A DNA stretch of 17,534 bases. Source: Nitrososphaeraceae archaeon (lineage in GTDB: Archaea; Thermoproteota; Nitrososphaeria; Nitrososphaerales; Nitrososphaeraceae). The notes under the pieces are model-generated. The model did no database searches. It saw only the letters and a list, made by a program, of their open reading frames with translations, and had not been told where the DNA came from. Below are positions 1 through 7,003 of this stretch, in pieces. Where the stretch lies: positions 1-17,534 of the forward strand of contig JAICSL010000008.1 in the NCBI GenBank assembly GCA_025936955.1, in the 5' to 3' direction. The position numbers and the translations under genes were made by a program. The first letter of the stretch is position 1. The number at the start of each line of letters is the position of its first letter.

Positions 1-114
1 ATCCACCCACCCACACATCCCAAATAATAAAATTTATTAGAATTCATCAAAATTTTAAAAATATATTTTTCATAATAAATATCATATCTATAACAAATTA
101 ATATAATACATATA

Positions 115-658
115 TCAAAATAAATAGTTCTTATAATATAAAGCCAGCAAGTAGGATAATACTAACTCACCTTCTATAGCCTTCACTACCTTCATTACCT
201 TCACTGCTAACACTGAAGAAGATAGGTCATTAGATATAACTACCTTTTTTGTTTGTTGCGATGAGTACTTTCCATCTGATTTACAATACCTATTGACCGT
301 TCTATCCACGCTGTCATTAATCCAAATTGATTTGAAAATGCCAATTGACACTTTTTTATTTGGCTTTATACGGTTGATGTGAACAGTAGCTCTCAGGATT
401 TCATTAAAGAATTCAAAGTCGTCATATTGCATTGATTTTTGCTTATCCTAGTACCAACTTTCAAATCCTATTGCATGCGCAAACTCTACTTTCATGGATC
501 CAAGTTACGCTTCTAGCAGCCTCTAGGAATGCTGAAAGATTAAAGCTAAAAATCTTATCGTCTTCTAATGTTATCTTCATTTGTCGATAAAAATATATTG
601 CTTCCTCTAGCCTGTGTCTTGTAGAACCCTTCTCGCTTCTCCCAAAGTTATAATTCAA
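115..658 (-). pseudogene. Decayed conserved hypothetical gene (frameshift plus nonsense)
   Basis: Two minus-strand frames (658-461 and 432-115) form one gene. The first reads NYNFGRSEKGSTRHRLEEA and runs to ARSVTWI; it then goes out of frame near 499. Skipping one base gives MKVEFAHAIGFESWY, followed by an in-frame TAG at 450-448. The same frame continues DKQKSMQYDDFEFFNE, RATVHINRIKPNKKVSIGIF and NDSV to the stop at 115. The combined reading resembles a soluble hypothetical family of about 170-200 residues that I recall from ammonia-oxidising archaea, with a central ARSVTWIMQKEF-type motif; its function is unknown to me. Its start faces the gene at 741, with about 80 bases between them for both promoters. 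I infer a pseudogene with one deletion and one nonsense mutation. A sequencing error could explain the frameshift, but the extra stop makes real decay more likely. Confidence 0.7.
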
Positions 659-689
659 CTTTTTTGTTATATCTATAAAGCTAGTTGAA

Positions 690-697
690 TTATAAAT
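690..697 (+). promoter_or_regulatory. TATA box of the split-barrel oxidoreductase gene
   Basis: TTATAAAT lies about 44 bases before the ATG at 741, which would give a short leader of about 20 bases. It sits in the divergent spacer between this gene and the decayed gene on the minus strand. No Shine-Dalgarno sequence precedes the ATG. Confidence 0.45.
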
Positions 698-740
698 GCA
701 TACATTATTTCATTTTTGACATTTAGAGTAGTAGAACCTA

Positions 741-1079
741 ATGAACAATGAACAAGAGCAGCAGTTTATATATTTGACTACAAAAGGATGGAAAACTAGA
801 AGTGAGCATAGGATAGAGATATGGTTTGTATCTTATGCTGACAAATATTATGTAGTATCAGAACATAAAGAGAAATCCCATTGGGTTCAAAATATTATAC
901 ATGATCAAAGAGTTACATTTACTGTAAACTCAAAGTTATTTGAAGGTGTTGCACGAACAGTCAATAAACATACGGAGCATAAATTAGCGGAGGAAATAGC
1001 TAGTCTCATGAATACAAAATATGGATGGAGTGATGGGTTGATTATAGAGTTGACACCGTCAAATGGACAAACTATATAG
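741..1079 (+). CDS. Split-barrel flavin/F420-type oxidoreductase (deazaflavin-dependent nitroreductase / PNPOx-like)
   Basis: A 112-residue soluble protein. TTKGWKTRSEHRIEIWFV (residues 13-30) is the first strand pair of the split beta-barrel seen in deazaflavin-dependent nitroreductases and pyridoxamine-phosphate-oxidase-like proteins. It is followed by YYVVSEH, HWVQNI with conserved Trp48, RVTFTVN, and a C-terminal YGWSDGLIIELTP strand. The family binds F420 or FMN and reduces small organic substrates or quinones in the cytoplasm; Nitrososphaeria make F420, so that cofactor is plausible here. The substrate is unknown. The length is short but normal for the compact members. A TATA box at 690-697 supports the ATG at 741. 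The cupin gene follows after 68 bases, but its different base composition argues against an old operon. Confidence 0.75.
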   Translation: MNNEQEQQFIYLTTKGWKTRSEHRIEIWFVSYADKYYVVSEHKEKSHWVQNIIHDQRVTFTVNSKLFEGVARTVNKHTEHKLAEEIASLMNTKYGWSDGLIIELTPSNGQTI

Positions 1080-1147
1080 GATATTATTCAACCACCATGT
1101 TGTAACAAATAATAACATTCAAAAAGCCACACAAATGACTCAAGAAA

Positions 1148-1549
1148 ATGGATATTAAACGAAACGGTTCACAACCTTCTACCAAAGGTTCGACTGAGTA
1201 TTTCACAGGCACCGTTCGCATTGATCCCTTGTTCCAAGCAAACAATCCAGCGCGGGCGGTCGGCGCCGTTGTCACGTTTGAGCCTGGCTCCCGTACCGCA
1301 TGGCACACCCATCCACCAGGTCAGATCCTGATCGTTACGTCTGGTTGCAGTTTAGCTCAACGCTGGGATGGCCCTATCGAGCAAATTCGTCCTAGTGATG
1401 TGGTTTGGTTCTCGCCAAGTGAAAAGCATTGGCATGGTGCCGCACCTATCACTGCCATGACCCACATAGCCATTCAGGAACAGCTCGATGGCAAGACTGT
1501 TGACTGGATGAAGAAGGTCAGTGACGAGCAATATCAGGTGGCTCGTTAA
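1148..1549 (+). CDS. Cupin protein of the (R)-hydroxynitrile-lyase-like family
   Basis: A 133-residue single-domain cupin. Motif 1 is GSRTAWHTHPPGQILIVTSG (residues 47-66), with His53, His55 and Gln59 in place of the usual Glu. Motif 2 is PSEKHWHG (90-97) with His94. These four residues form a metal site at the same numbering I recall for the manganese hydroxynitrile lyase of Granulicella tundricola, and Ala40, Val42 and Gln110 also match that pocket. The family is mainly bacterial and often lies beside carboxymuconolactone decarboxylases; cyanogenic activity is shown for few members, so the natural substrate is unknown. Codons are visibly richer in G and C than in the gene at 741, which suggests transfer from a bacterium together with the dehydrogenase at 1751. 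Confidence 0.85.
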   Translation: MDIKRNGSQPSTKGSTEYFTGTVRIDPLFQANNPARAVGAVVTFEPGSRTAWHTHPPGQILIVTSGCSLAQRWDGPIEQIRPSDVVWFSPSEKHWHGAAPITAMTHIAIQEQLDGKTVDWMKKVSDEQYQVAR

Positions 1550-1703
1550 GACAAGTACTAGACCGCTACTACAATCCATTGCAAAAAATACCCTCTCCGG
1601 CCGGCAATCAATTTGCTAATGTCTCTGAATTCTTTGCCCAAGATTAACAAATCGTATAGCGTCTGAAAAGATGGAACAGGTTTTCTAGTCATTATTAAAC
1701 GGC

Positions 1704-1731
1704 AGGCTTATTGATTAAGCCTCTATATATG
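1704..1731 (+). promoter_or_regulatory. Palindrome and TATA box of the alcohol dehydrogenase gene
   Basis: A perfect 7-base inverted repeat, AGGCTTA-TTGAT-TAAGCCT (1704-1722), directly abuts a TATA-like CTATATATG (1723-1731). The TATA centre lies about 24 bases before the ATG at 1751, the distance for a leaderless archaeal transcript. A repressor bound to the palindrome would block TBP/TFB; that role is inferred. The same sequence could instead form a small RNA hairpin. Confidence 0.45.
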
Positions 1732-1750
1732 ATACTGCACTGATGCTTCC

Positions 1751-2842
1751 ATGACAACAACGCAATTTAGCTCTGAAGCACATAGTCAGATTAAAGCGAA
1801 GGCCTTCGCTGCTGCGAGTGCGGAATCACCCCTTTCTCCTGTCACGATCCCACGACGCGATCCGGGCGAACACGATATTCAAATCAAAATTCTTTTCTGT
1901 GGCATATGCCACTCTGACCTTCACACCGTCCGTAATGAGTGGAGCGCTATGCCTACTGTCTATCCATGTGTTCCTGGACACGAGATCGTTGGTCGTGTCA
2001 GCAAGGTCGGCTCCGCAGTCACCAAGTTCAAGCCTGGCGACATTGCTGCAGTCGGCTGTATGGTTGATTCCGATGGAAATTGCCCTGAGTGCCAGGCTGG
2101 TCTTGAGCAGTATTGTCCGCATGTGGCCTTCACCTACAACTCTCCTGATGTACACCTTGGAGGCGTAACCTACGGCGGCTATTCTGAGAATATTGTAGTC
2201 AAAGAGCACTTTGTTCTACGTGTTCCTTCCAACCTAAATCTAGCAGGCGCTGCACCTCTCCTATGCGCCGGAATCACAACATACTCTCCTATGCGGCATT
2301 GGGGTGTTACTAAAGGTAAGAAGGTCGGCGTGGTAGGTCTGGGTGGGCTAGGTCATATGGCGGTAAAGATTGCGCATGCATTTGGAGCACATGTAGTAGT
2401 GTTTACTACTTCACCCAACAAAAAAGAAGACGCGCTTCACCTAGGTGCAGATGAGGTGGTCATTTCAAAAGATGCCAATGAGATGAGCAGACACGTAAAC
2501 AGCTTTGACTTCATCCTGGATGCTGTCTCTGCAGAGCATGACATTAATACATATCTACAATTACTCCGCCGTGATGGTAACATGACCCTTGTCGGTGCAC
2601 CGGACAAGCCACAGGCCGTAGCGGCATTTAGTCTTATAATGAAGCGTCGAAGCCTCTCTGGTTCAAACATCGGAGGTATCGCAGAAACGCAGGAGATGCT
2701 TGACTTTTGCGGCAAAAATAATATCACCGCTGATGTAGAAGTCATCCCAATCCAGAAAGTCAACGAAGCTTACCAGAGAATGTTACGTGCCGATATAAAG
2801 TATCGTTTTTCTATCGACATGTCATCTCTCAAATCGCAGTAA
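1751..2842 (+). CDS. Zinc-dependent NAD(P) alcohol dehydrogenase, CAD/YahK type
   Basis: A 363-residue medium-chain dehydrogenase that oxidises alcohols or reduces aldehydes in the cytoplasm. The N-terminal GroES-like domain carries the catalytic zinc ligands Cys53 (GICHSDLH), His77-Glu78 (GHE) and Cys172. The structural zinc loop has Cys111, Cys114 and Cys122, but the first expected Cys is Asp108 (VDSDGNCPEC). The Rossmann fold holds GLGGLG at 196-201, followed by TTSPNKKEDA (219-228); the Ser and Lys there favour NADPH, as in cinnamyl-alcohol-dehydrogenase-type enzymes. Length is normal. Codon use is richer in G and C than in the surrounding archaeal genes, so I infer acquisition from a bacterium, probably with the cupin upstream. 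A leaderless promoter with a palindrome precedes it. The physiological substrate cannot be told from sequence. Confidence 0.93.
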   Translation: MTTTQFSSEAHSQIKAKAFAAASAESPLSPVTIPRRDPGEHDIQIKILFCGICHSDLHTVRNEWSAMPTVYPCVPGHEIVGRVSKVGSAVTKFKPGDIAAVGCMVDSDGNCPECQAGLEQYCPHVAFTYNSPDVHLGGVTYGGYSENIVVKEHFVLRVPSNLNLAGAAPLLCAGITTYSPMRHWGVTKGKKVGVVGLGGLGHMAVKIAHAFGAHVVVFTTSPNKKEDALHLGADEVVISKDANEMSRHVNSFDFILDAVSAEHDINTYLQLLRRDGNMTLVGAPDKPQAVAAFSLIMKRRSLSGSNIGGIAETQEMLDFCGKNNITADVEVIPIQKVNEAYQRMLRADIKYRFSIDMSSLKSQ

Positions 2843-3264
2843 TATGCAATGCAAAACGATCTCCATTTAGGAACCGCTTGGCAGCAACTCGCTAGGCGGA
2901 GTCGGCGTTCAGTTCTGCGACTCATCATGCTCTAGCTTCATAATACCAGCATGTTCGGATTAGGATTAAATCTCTACAATTCTATCTTTTTTTCTTTAAC
3001 AGTTGTTCTTACTTTCAGCTGTGCCTAACGGTTTTAATTCCATGCATAGTCAATAAAAACAAATAATTGATACTATAACAAGATATCGTTACAATAAATT
3101 AGACTAGCACATTTGCCCCTATCTAATCCAAGATACGAGTGCAGATCCGATAACAGAAGATACCAGATGAGCATGATATCTAAGTTCATAACAAGAAAAA
3201 AGGATTTAACTTTGCATCTATATATATCTTATAGAATAAAGTTATGGTAATATTAACTAGATAG
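2843..3264. other. Intergenic spacer behind the bacterial-type genes
   Basis: The first hundred bases keep the higher G+C of the dehydrogenase and contain a 6-base inverted repeat, GAGTCG/CGACTC (about 2898-2922). This may be a tail that came with the transferred segment. A run of seven T at 2987-2993 could end transcription. AT-rich DNA with a TATA-like CTATATATA near 3219-3227 follows, placed to serve the decayed helix-turn-helix gene. No gene was seen. Confidence 0.4.
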
Positions 3265-3755
3265 CAAAAAGAACCACTCGTATCAGATTTATACAGCCAG
3301 GGCAAAACCTATCGAGAGGCAGCCAAAGAGGTAAAATCTCTCCTCGCGGTATTGGAGTTTATTCTAGATAAAGCGGCTAAATTTGTAGAAAAGAAAGATG
3401 GAGATAATAATAAACAATCTTCTCCATCTACTCAGGTCTACAAACTCTTTTCCAAAGGCACAAATCCTGTAGAAGTAACAATTAGACTAGACTTGAAAGA
3501 GTCTGAGACTGCTAGATTCTATAAAGAATTCTGGAAACTACGACAGCAACATAGTCTTGCTATGGTATATAAAGAGATTAAGGATGATATCATATCTTTT
3601 CTAAGGTTATATAGACTAGCCAAAGCTCAACATATGAGCCCAGAAGACGTTGTTAAGCTTCTTGCTACTGTTAGCAAAACTGATGGTCTAAGAAGCTTTC
3701 AATACAAGTGGAGTGGCTCGATAATGAAGTAAAGACATTGGGCCATTCTAAATGA
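3265..3755 (+). pseudogene. Frameshifted helix-turn-helix gene of a Nitrososphaerales family
   Basis: The longest open frame (3352-3732, TTG start) is only the middle of this gene. The same frame is open from 3265 and reads LVSDLYSQGKTYREAAKEVK, the start of a helix-turn-helix. The recognition helix is out of frame: bases 3337-3357 in the neighbouring frame give ISPRGIGV, and the original frame resumes at ILDKAAK. One lost A in the A-run at 3333-3336 and one extra T at 3356-3358 account for this. The middle part has KLFSKGTNPVEV, FYKEFWKLRQQHSL and FLRLYRLAKAQHMSPEDVV, typical of a family common in these archaea. At the C terminus AGTGG is tandemly duplicated (3706-3715), shifting the frame away from LDNEVKTLGHSK, which ends at 3755. 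A TAG at 3262-3264 separates it from an in-frame ATG at 3244. It was probably a DNA-binding protein and is now inactive. Confidence 0.6.
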
Positions 3756-3907
3756 AGGAATTGTTCTGCCCATTACGTAATTGGCTGCTCATATGCTAAT
3801 AAATTGCACATTCAGCTGACGGAATGAAGGGTACGATTATAGATTCATATTAAAATTAGTCTTTGCGATATTATGTTTTTGGGTGGGTCAAAAAATAATC
3901 TGCAACC

Positions 3908-3933
3908 AAATATATACTGTTTCGATATAATTA
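3908..3933 (+). promoter_or_regulatory. Promoter of the multicopper oxidase gene
   Basis: Two TATA-like stretches, AAATATATAC (3908-3917) and GATATAATTA (3924-3933), lie 32-57 bases before the ATG at 3965. Either would give a leader of about 10-30 bases. Which one is used cannot be decided from sequence. Confidence 0.4.
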
Positions 3934-3964
3934 TTAATCCAAATAGTATGATTCAAACTGTAAT

Positions 3965-5536
3965 ATGGTTAGTACAAAGTGTAGCCGTTTTACATTCATT
4001 GTAAAAAGGAGAATAATTTCTTTAACGGTCTTAAGCATACTTTTATCGAATGTTACGACCATGATGACAGTTCTCGGCAATAACTCTAATACTGCTTTTG
4101 CTCAACCTAGCTCATCAGTCCCAAGTTCGAATAATATAGGCGAAAGTACTAATACTATCGCCAACCAAAAATCAGAACAGCAGAATCAGTTACCTTTGCC
4201 ATCATCCTCATCTTCTTCAATACAACAGCAACCAAAGACTCATGAATATACTTTGATAGCGCAAAATACTACACTTGAAATAGCTCCTCAACTTCGTGTC
4301 GATGCTTGGACTTATAATGGTACTGTTCCAGGGCCCACTATAACAGCAACTGAAGGTGATAGAGTAATAATTCACTTTATTAACAAAACACCTCTTCCTC
4401 ATACAGTTCATTTACATGGTGACCATCCTAGCCAAGAAGATGGTGTATTTGAGATGGTACCACCCAATGGAACATATACTTATGATTTCATAGCAGAACC
4501 AGCTGGTGCTTTAGCATATCATTGCCATGTTCCACCAGTAATGCAGCATGTAAGAATGGGTTTGTATGGTGCATTTATAGTATATCCTAAAGCTCCATTA
4601 CCGCCTGCAAGAGAATATGTCTTTGTTAGTGGAGAATACGATACCCAAAACCAATTAAATCCACTTCCAGAATACTACATGTTCAACGGTTATACAGAAC
4701 AATATATGGAACACCCACTTCCTGCTAGAACCAACGAAACCGTGAGAATATACCTGATTAACCTTGGTCTATCTCCAGCTTATGGCATGCACATACATGG
4801 AAGCTTGTTCAAAGTGTATCCTTCCGGAATATTGGAGAATCCAACATTCAAGGTGCAGTCATGGGAGCTAGCATCTGGCAATACTGCAATATTGGAGGTA
4901 AAATGGCCGTGGCCTGGTAAGTTTACATTCCATTATCATGGAATACCTGAAGAGAGAGGAGCAATGGGATACTTTAATGTAACAAATGCTTCTCCTAATG
5001 CAATAGATGGAAAGGACATTGCTATTACTAAGTCTATAAACATGAATGATTGGCAAATGAATTTGACTAAGAGCTTACAAAAGGCAGATCCACACGGAAA
5101 GGTAACGACACTAGCGACAACGCCAGGTACAAATGAAGAACATCATGGAATGATGATGGGAGGCGGCGGAGGTGGAGGGACAGGAGGAATGGGAATGGAA
5201 AAGCATGGGAACGGATCTTCTCTTTCGTCCACAAATAATGCACAAGTATCAATTATGAAAGGAGCAACTGCATTGGGCAACAAAGCATTTTCACCAGATC
5301 ATATAAAGATAAAAGTCGGTGGTACTGTTGTTTGGACTAATAATGACAATAATATACACACGGTTACATCAGGAGTACCTAACAGTCCCAATGCAGGACA
5401 AGTATTTGATTCAGGTTTAACATCTCTGATAAGTCCATCTAAAACTTATTCACACAAGTTCACCTCTGCAGGGGATTTTTCTTACTTTTGTAGGCTACAT
5501 CCCAATATGGTAGGACAGATAGAAGTGGTACCTTAA
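3965..5536 (+). CDS. Secreted two-domain multicopper oxidase (NirK/laccase-like) with C-terminal cupredoxin
   Basis: A 523-residue extracellular copper protein. Residues 1-47 are a Sec-type signal (hydrophobic 17-38, NTAFAQ near cleavage), followed by a Ser/Gln/Asn-rich spacer to about 90. Cupredoxin domain 1 (92-208) has HTVHLH (His149, His151) and HCHVPPVMQHVRM, giving a type 1 copper site (Cys187, His195, Met198). Domain 2 (213-340) has HIH (276-278) and HYH (323-325) but no Cys, so type 1 copper is in domain 1 only. All eight His of a trinuclear centre are present, which fits laccase-like two-domain oxidases working as trimers. Ammonia oxidisers encode several such proteins, some called NirK; nitrite reductase activity is not proven here. 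A Met/His/Gly linker (391-415) leads to a plastocyanin-like domain (426-523) with His465, Cys509, His512 and Met515. It likely takes part in periplasmic electron transfer or copper handling. Confidence 0.93.
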   Translation: MVSTKCSRFTFIVKRRIISLTVLSILLSNVTTMMTVLGNNSNTAFAQPSSSVPSSNNIGESTNTIANQKSEQQNQLPLPSSSSSSIQQQPKTHEYTLIAQNTTLEIAPQLRVDAWTYNGTVPGPTITATEGDRVIIHFINKTPLPHTVHLHGDHPSQEDGVFEMVPPNGTYTYDFIAEPAGALAYHCHVPPVMQHVRMGLYGAFIVYPKAPLPPAREYVFVSGEYDTQNQLNPLPEYYMFNGYTEQYMEHPLPARTNETVRIYLINLGLSPAYGMHIHGSLFKVYPSGILENPTFKVQSWELASGNTAILEVKWPWPGKFTFHYHGIPEERGAMGYFNVTNASPNAIDGKDIAITKSINMNDWQMNLTKSLQKADPHGKVTTLATTPGTNEEHHGMMMGGGGGGGTGGMGMEKHGNGSSLSSTNNAQVSIMKGATALGNKAFSPDHIKIKVGGTVVWTNNDNNIHTVTSGVPNSPNAGQVFDSGLTSLISPSKTYSHKFTSAGDFSYFCRLHPNMVGQIEVVP

Positions 5537-5938
5537 GTTCAGATAACATTTTCTTTTTTTAGATAATTAATGCACTCAATCTTGGCAATATTCGCTATCT
5601 AGCGTAACTTTCCATCTGTTGTACCACCACCTGTCTATTTAGATCAGTAGAGCAACGTAACAACCAAATTACACGATGAGGAATTCAAGTACATTTCAAT
5701 TCACTTACTATCTGAAAGAACTTCGAACCTAAAGACCTATAAATAACTATGTTCTCTTATTATAGGAACCTTATTTTACTACCGATATCGGCACGGAGAC
5801 CGACTGGCCCGCTAACTACTCGACTTCATATGCTTCTTCTGACCATAGTAATGTAATAAAGAAAAACATGACAACATGCTATTTATTCATAGCAATGCTA
5901 ATTAGACTGATACTTTACTCGATAGTATTGAAAGGTCA
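5537..5938. other. Intergenic region after the multicopper oxidase
   Basis: Apart from the T-run just after the stop codon, I see no gene. The stretch 5780-5880 is locally richer in G and C and has a short open frame without a start (TDIGTETDWPANYS), too short to assign. It leads into the recombinase relic, so the whole segment may be decayed mobile DNA. Confidence 0.3.
5549..5560 (+). terminator. T-rich terminator of the multicopper oxidase gene
   Basis: TTTTCTTTTTTT begins 13 bases after the stop codon at 5536. Archaeal RNA polymerase can stop on such T-runs without a hairpin, and none is visible here. Confidence 0.4.
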
Positions 5939-6190
5939 ATTATCAATCCTATCAATGCTAATCTTATAAGAGAATTTTATCAATTTATGAAGTCTAATGG
6001 AACCTCTGCAAGCTATCCGAAAAATAATTTAAAAATAATACCTAATTTTGAAGTATCAAACAACTCGTAACAGCATTTATGATGTACAGAAAAAAGAATC
6101 AATTGACTATTCTGAAATTATAGACTTGGAAATGAAAGATTTATCATATCAAATAGTGAGCTACGATCTGCAACGCATTGGCCACAGAGA
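5939..6190 (+). pseudogene. Relic of a tyrosine recombinase (N-terminal core-binding part)
   Basis: The frame at 5939-6070 reads NANLIREFYQFMKSNGTS, then YPKNNLK, and stops at 6068. One frame over, from 6072, it continues SIYDVQKKES and later YDLQRIGH. This order resembles the SAM-like core-binding domain of archaeal integrases that I recall (FYQFMKSNG..., NNLKAII, FYDVQKKEQI, ...DYLxRIKHFF). Nothing of the catalytic domain (Arg...His-x-x-Arg...Tyr) is visible downstream, where the minus-strand gene at 6463-6214 begins. I infer a truncated and frameshifted remnant of an integrated element. No attachment repeat or tRNA was found near it. The family call is moderately sure; that it is non-functional is nearly certain. 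Confidence 0.55.
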
Positions 6191-6213
6191 TTGTAATTAT
6201 TTGTTTTTCTTCT

Positions 6214-6463
6214 TTATTGTAAAGTAATCCTTGTAATAATATCTGGGACTGTATTTACGAACTCTGACATTTCTGGTATTGTTACTCCTCTTGATATTGT
6301 CATAAAAATCATTGCACATATCATTTGTTTTATCGTCAGACTTGCTTTTTCTTTCTCTAGTTTCTTTAGTAAGGTGCTTTGTTGCTTGCCATCTATAGAC
6401 AAACTTACCAGCTATTATTACGCCTACAATAAAACCCCAAACCCAGAGTGGAGGATTTTCCAT
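6214..6463 (-). pseudogene. Frameshifted small membrane protein gene
   Basis: Two overlapping minus-strand frames complement each other. From the ATG at 6463 the frame reads MENPPLWVWGFIVGVIIAG, one clear transmembrane helix, then KFVYRWQATKHLTKE. Near 6360 the protein-like reading moves to the next frame, LEKEKASLTIKQMICAMIF, then ISRGVTIPEMSEFVNTVPDI, ending at 6214. One extra A in the run TAAAGAAA would explain the change. Without repair the first frame continues as an 88-residue protein to 6197 with a low-complexity Asn/Arg/Tyr/Lys tail, which looks like frameshift noise. The repaired protein would be a membrane-anchored cytoplasmic helical domain of about 80 residues with unknown function. 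A TATA box at 6481-6487, 20 bases before the ATG, supports a leaderless start. It may also be an intact gene with a sequencing error. Confidence 0.5.
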
Positions 6464-6480
6464 TCATTTTTTCCTTCTTT

Positions 6481-6487
6481 TTATATA
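6481..6487 (-). promoter_or_regulatory. TATA box for the minus-strand membrane protein gene
   Basis: TATATAA read on the minus strand is centred about 21 bases before the ATG at 6463, suitable for a leaderless transcript. It suggests the frameshifted gene was, or still is, transcribed. Confidence 0.4.
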
Positions 6488-6877
6488 TTCAATACGGCAT
6501 AATCAAATATCAATCTTCGTAACGTTATCAGCCATAGCTGTCTATAATGCTTATAGAGTAAATAAAAGTATAAAAAAATTTCAAAAAATGGTTTCATGAA
6601 GTTTACTTAAAGATGTAAAGTTTAGGGTATAATAGATTGCATATTCTTGTCATAAATGAATTGAAAAGGAATAATTGAAATATTAATAAGTAATACTATT
6701 GAACCCCTTTACATGCAGGACCCAAATCCCCTTGCCCACACCGATATCAGTCCTTAAATTGGGTTCTAAAATAATAAAAGAAGAATAGAACAAATAAAAT
6801 GACGAGATTAGAAACACTAGGAGCAACATCATTTCAGCTAGAATCCAGTCCATACTCTATCTTTTACTGCTATAGGC
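6488..6877. other. Intergenic region with inverted GAACCC/GGGTTC arms
   Basis: No gene was seen. GAACCC at 6701-6706 and its complement GGGTTC at 6761-6766 flank a locally C-rich 54 bases in otherwise very AT-rich DNA. The arms are too far apart for a simple terminator. This could be a remnant of a structured RNA or an element end; I cannot assign it. Confidence 0.3.
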
Positions 6878-7003
6878 CTATATTGCAAATATCAGATATA
6901 GCATGACTCCTACCACGATAGCTATCCCTCCAACTAGTCCAAGTTCTACTTTACCTAACTTAGATACTTTTTTGTTGGCAAGCTTCATCATATTCTCTTG
7001 CAT
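6878..7003 (-). CDS. 41-residue single-pass membrane protein
   Basis: A short minus-strand frame starts with ATG at 7003 and ends with TAG at 6880-6878. It reads MQENMMKLANKKVSKLGKVE and then a strongly hydrophobic segment, LGLVGGIAIVVGVMLYLIFA (about residues 21-40), with the stop directly after the helix. A basic amphipathic N terminus followed by one C-terminal transmembrane helix is the layout of small tail-anchored proteins, so the N terminus should face the cytoplasm. I do not recognise a named family. Coding is supported by the sharp split between charged and hydrophobic residues and by a stop exactly at the helix end. Its upstream region holds an imperfect palindrome near 7059-7076. 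Confidence 0.5.
   Translation of the reverse strand: MQENMMKLANKKVSKLGKVELGLVGGIAIVVGVMLYLIFAI

Noticed and set aside
1550..1646. Plus-strand frame ending SPAGNQFANVSEFFAQD between cupin and dehydrogenase
   Set aside because: Possible tail of a lost gene from the transferred segment, but there is no start and too little sequence to assign.
2437..2763. Minus-strand frame inside the dehydrogenase gene
   Set aside because: Shadow of a strongly supported gene on the other strand, as are similar frames inside the cupin, oxidase and hydrolase genes.
5710..5735. GGTTCGAAGTTC on the minus strand as a tRNA T-arm
   Set aside because: No acceptor stem, anticodon arm or D-arm can be built around it.
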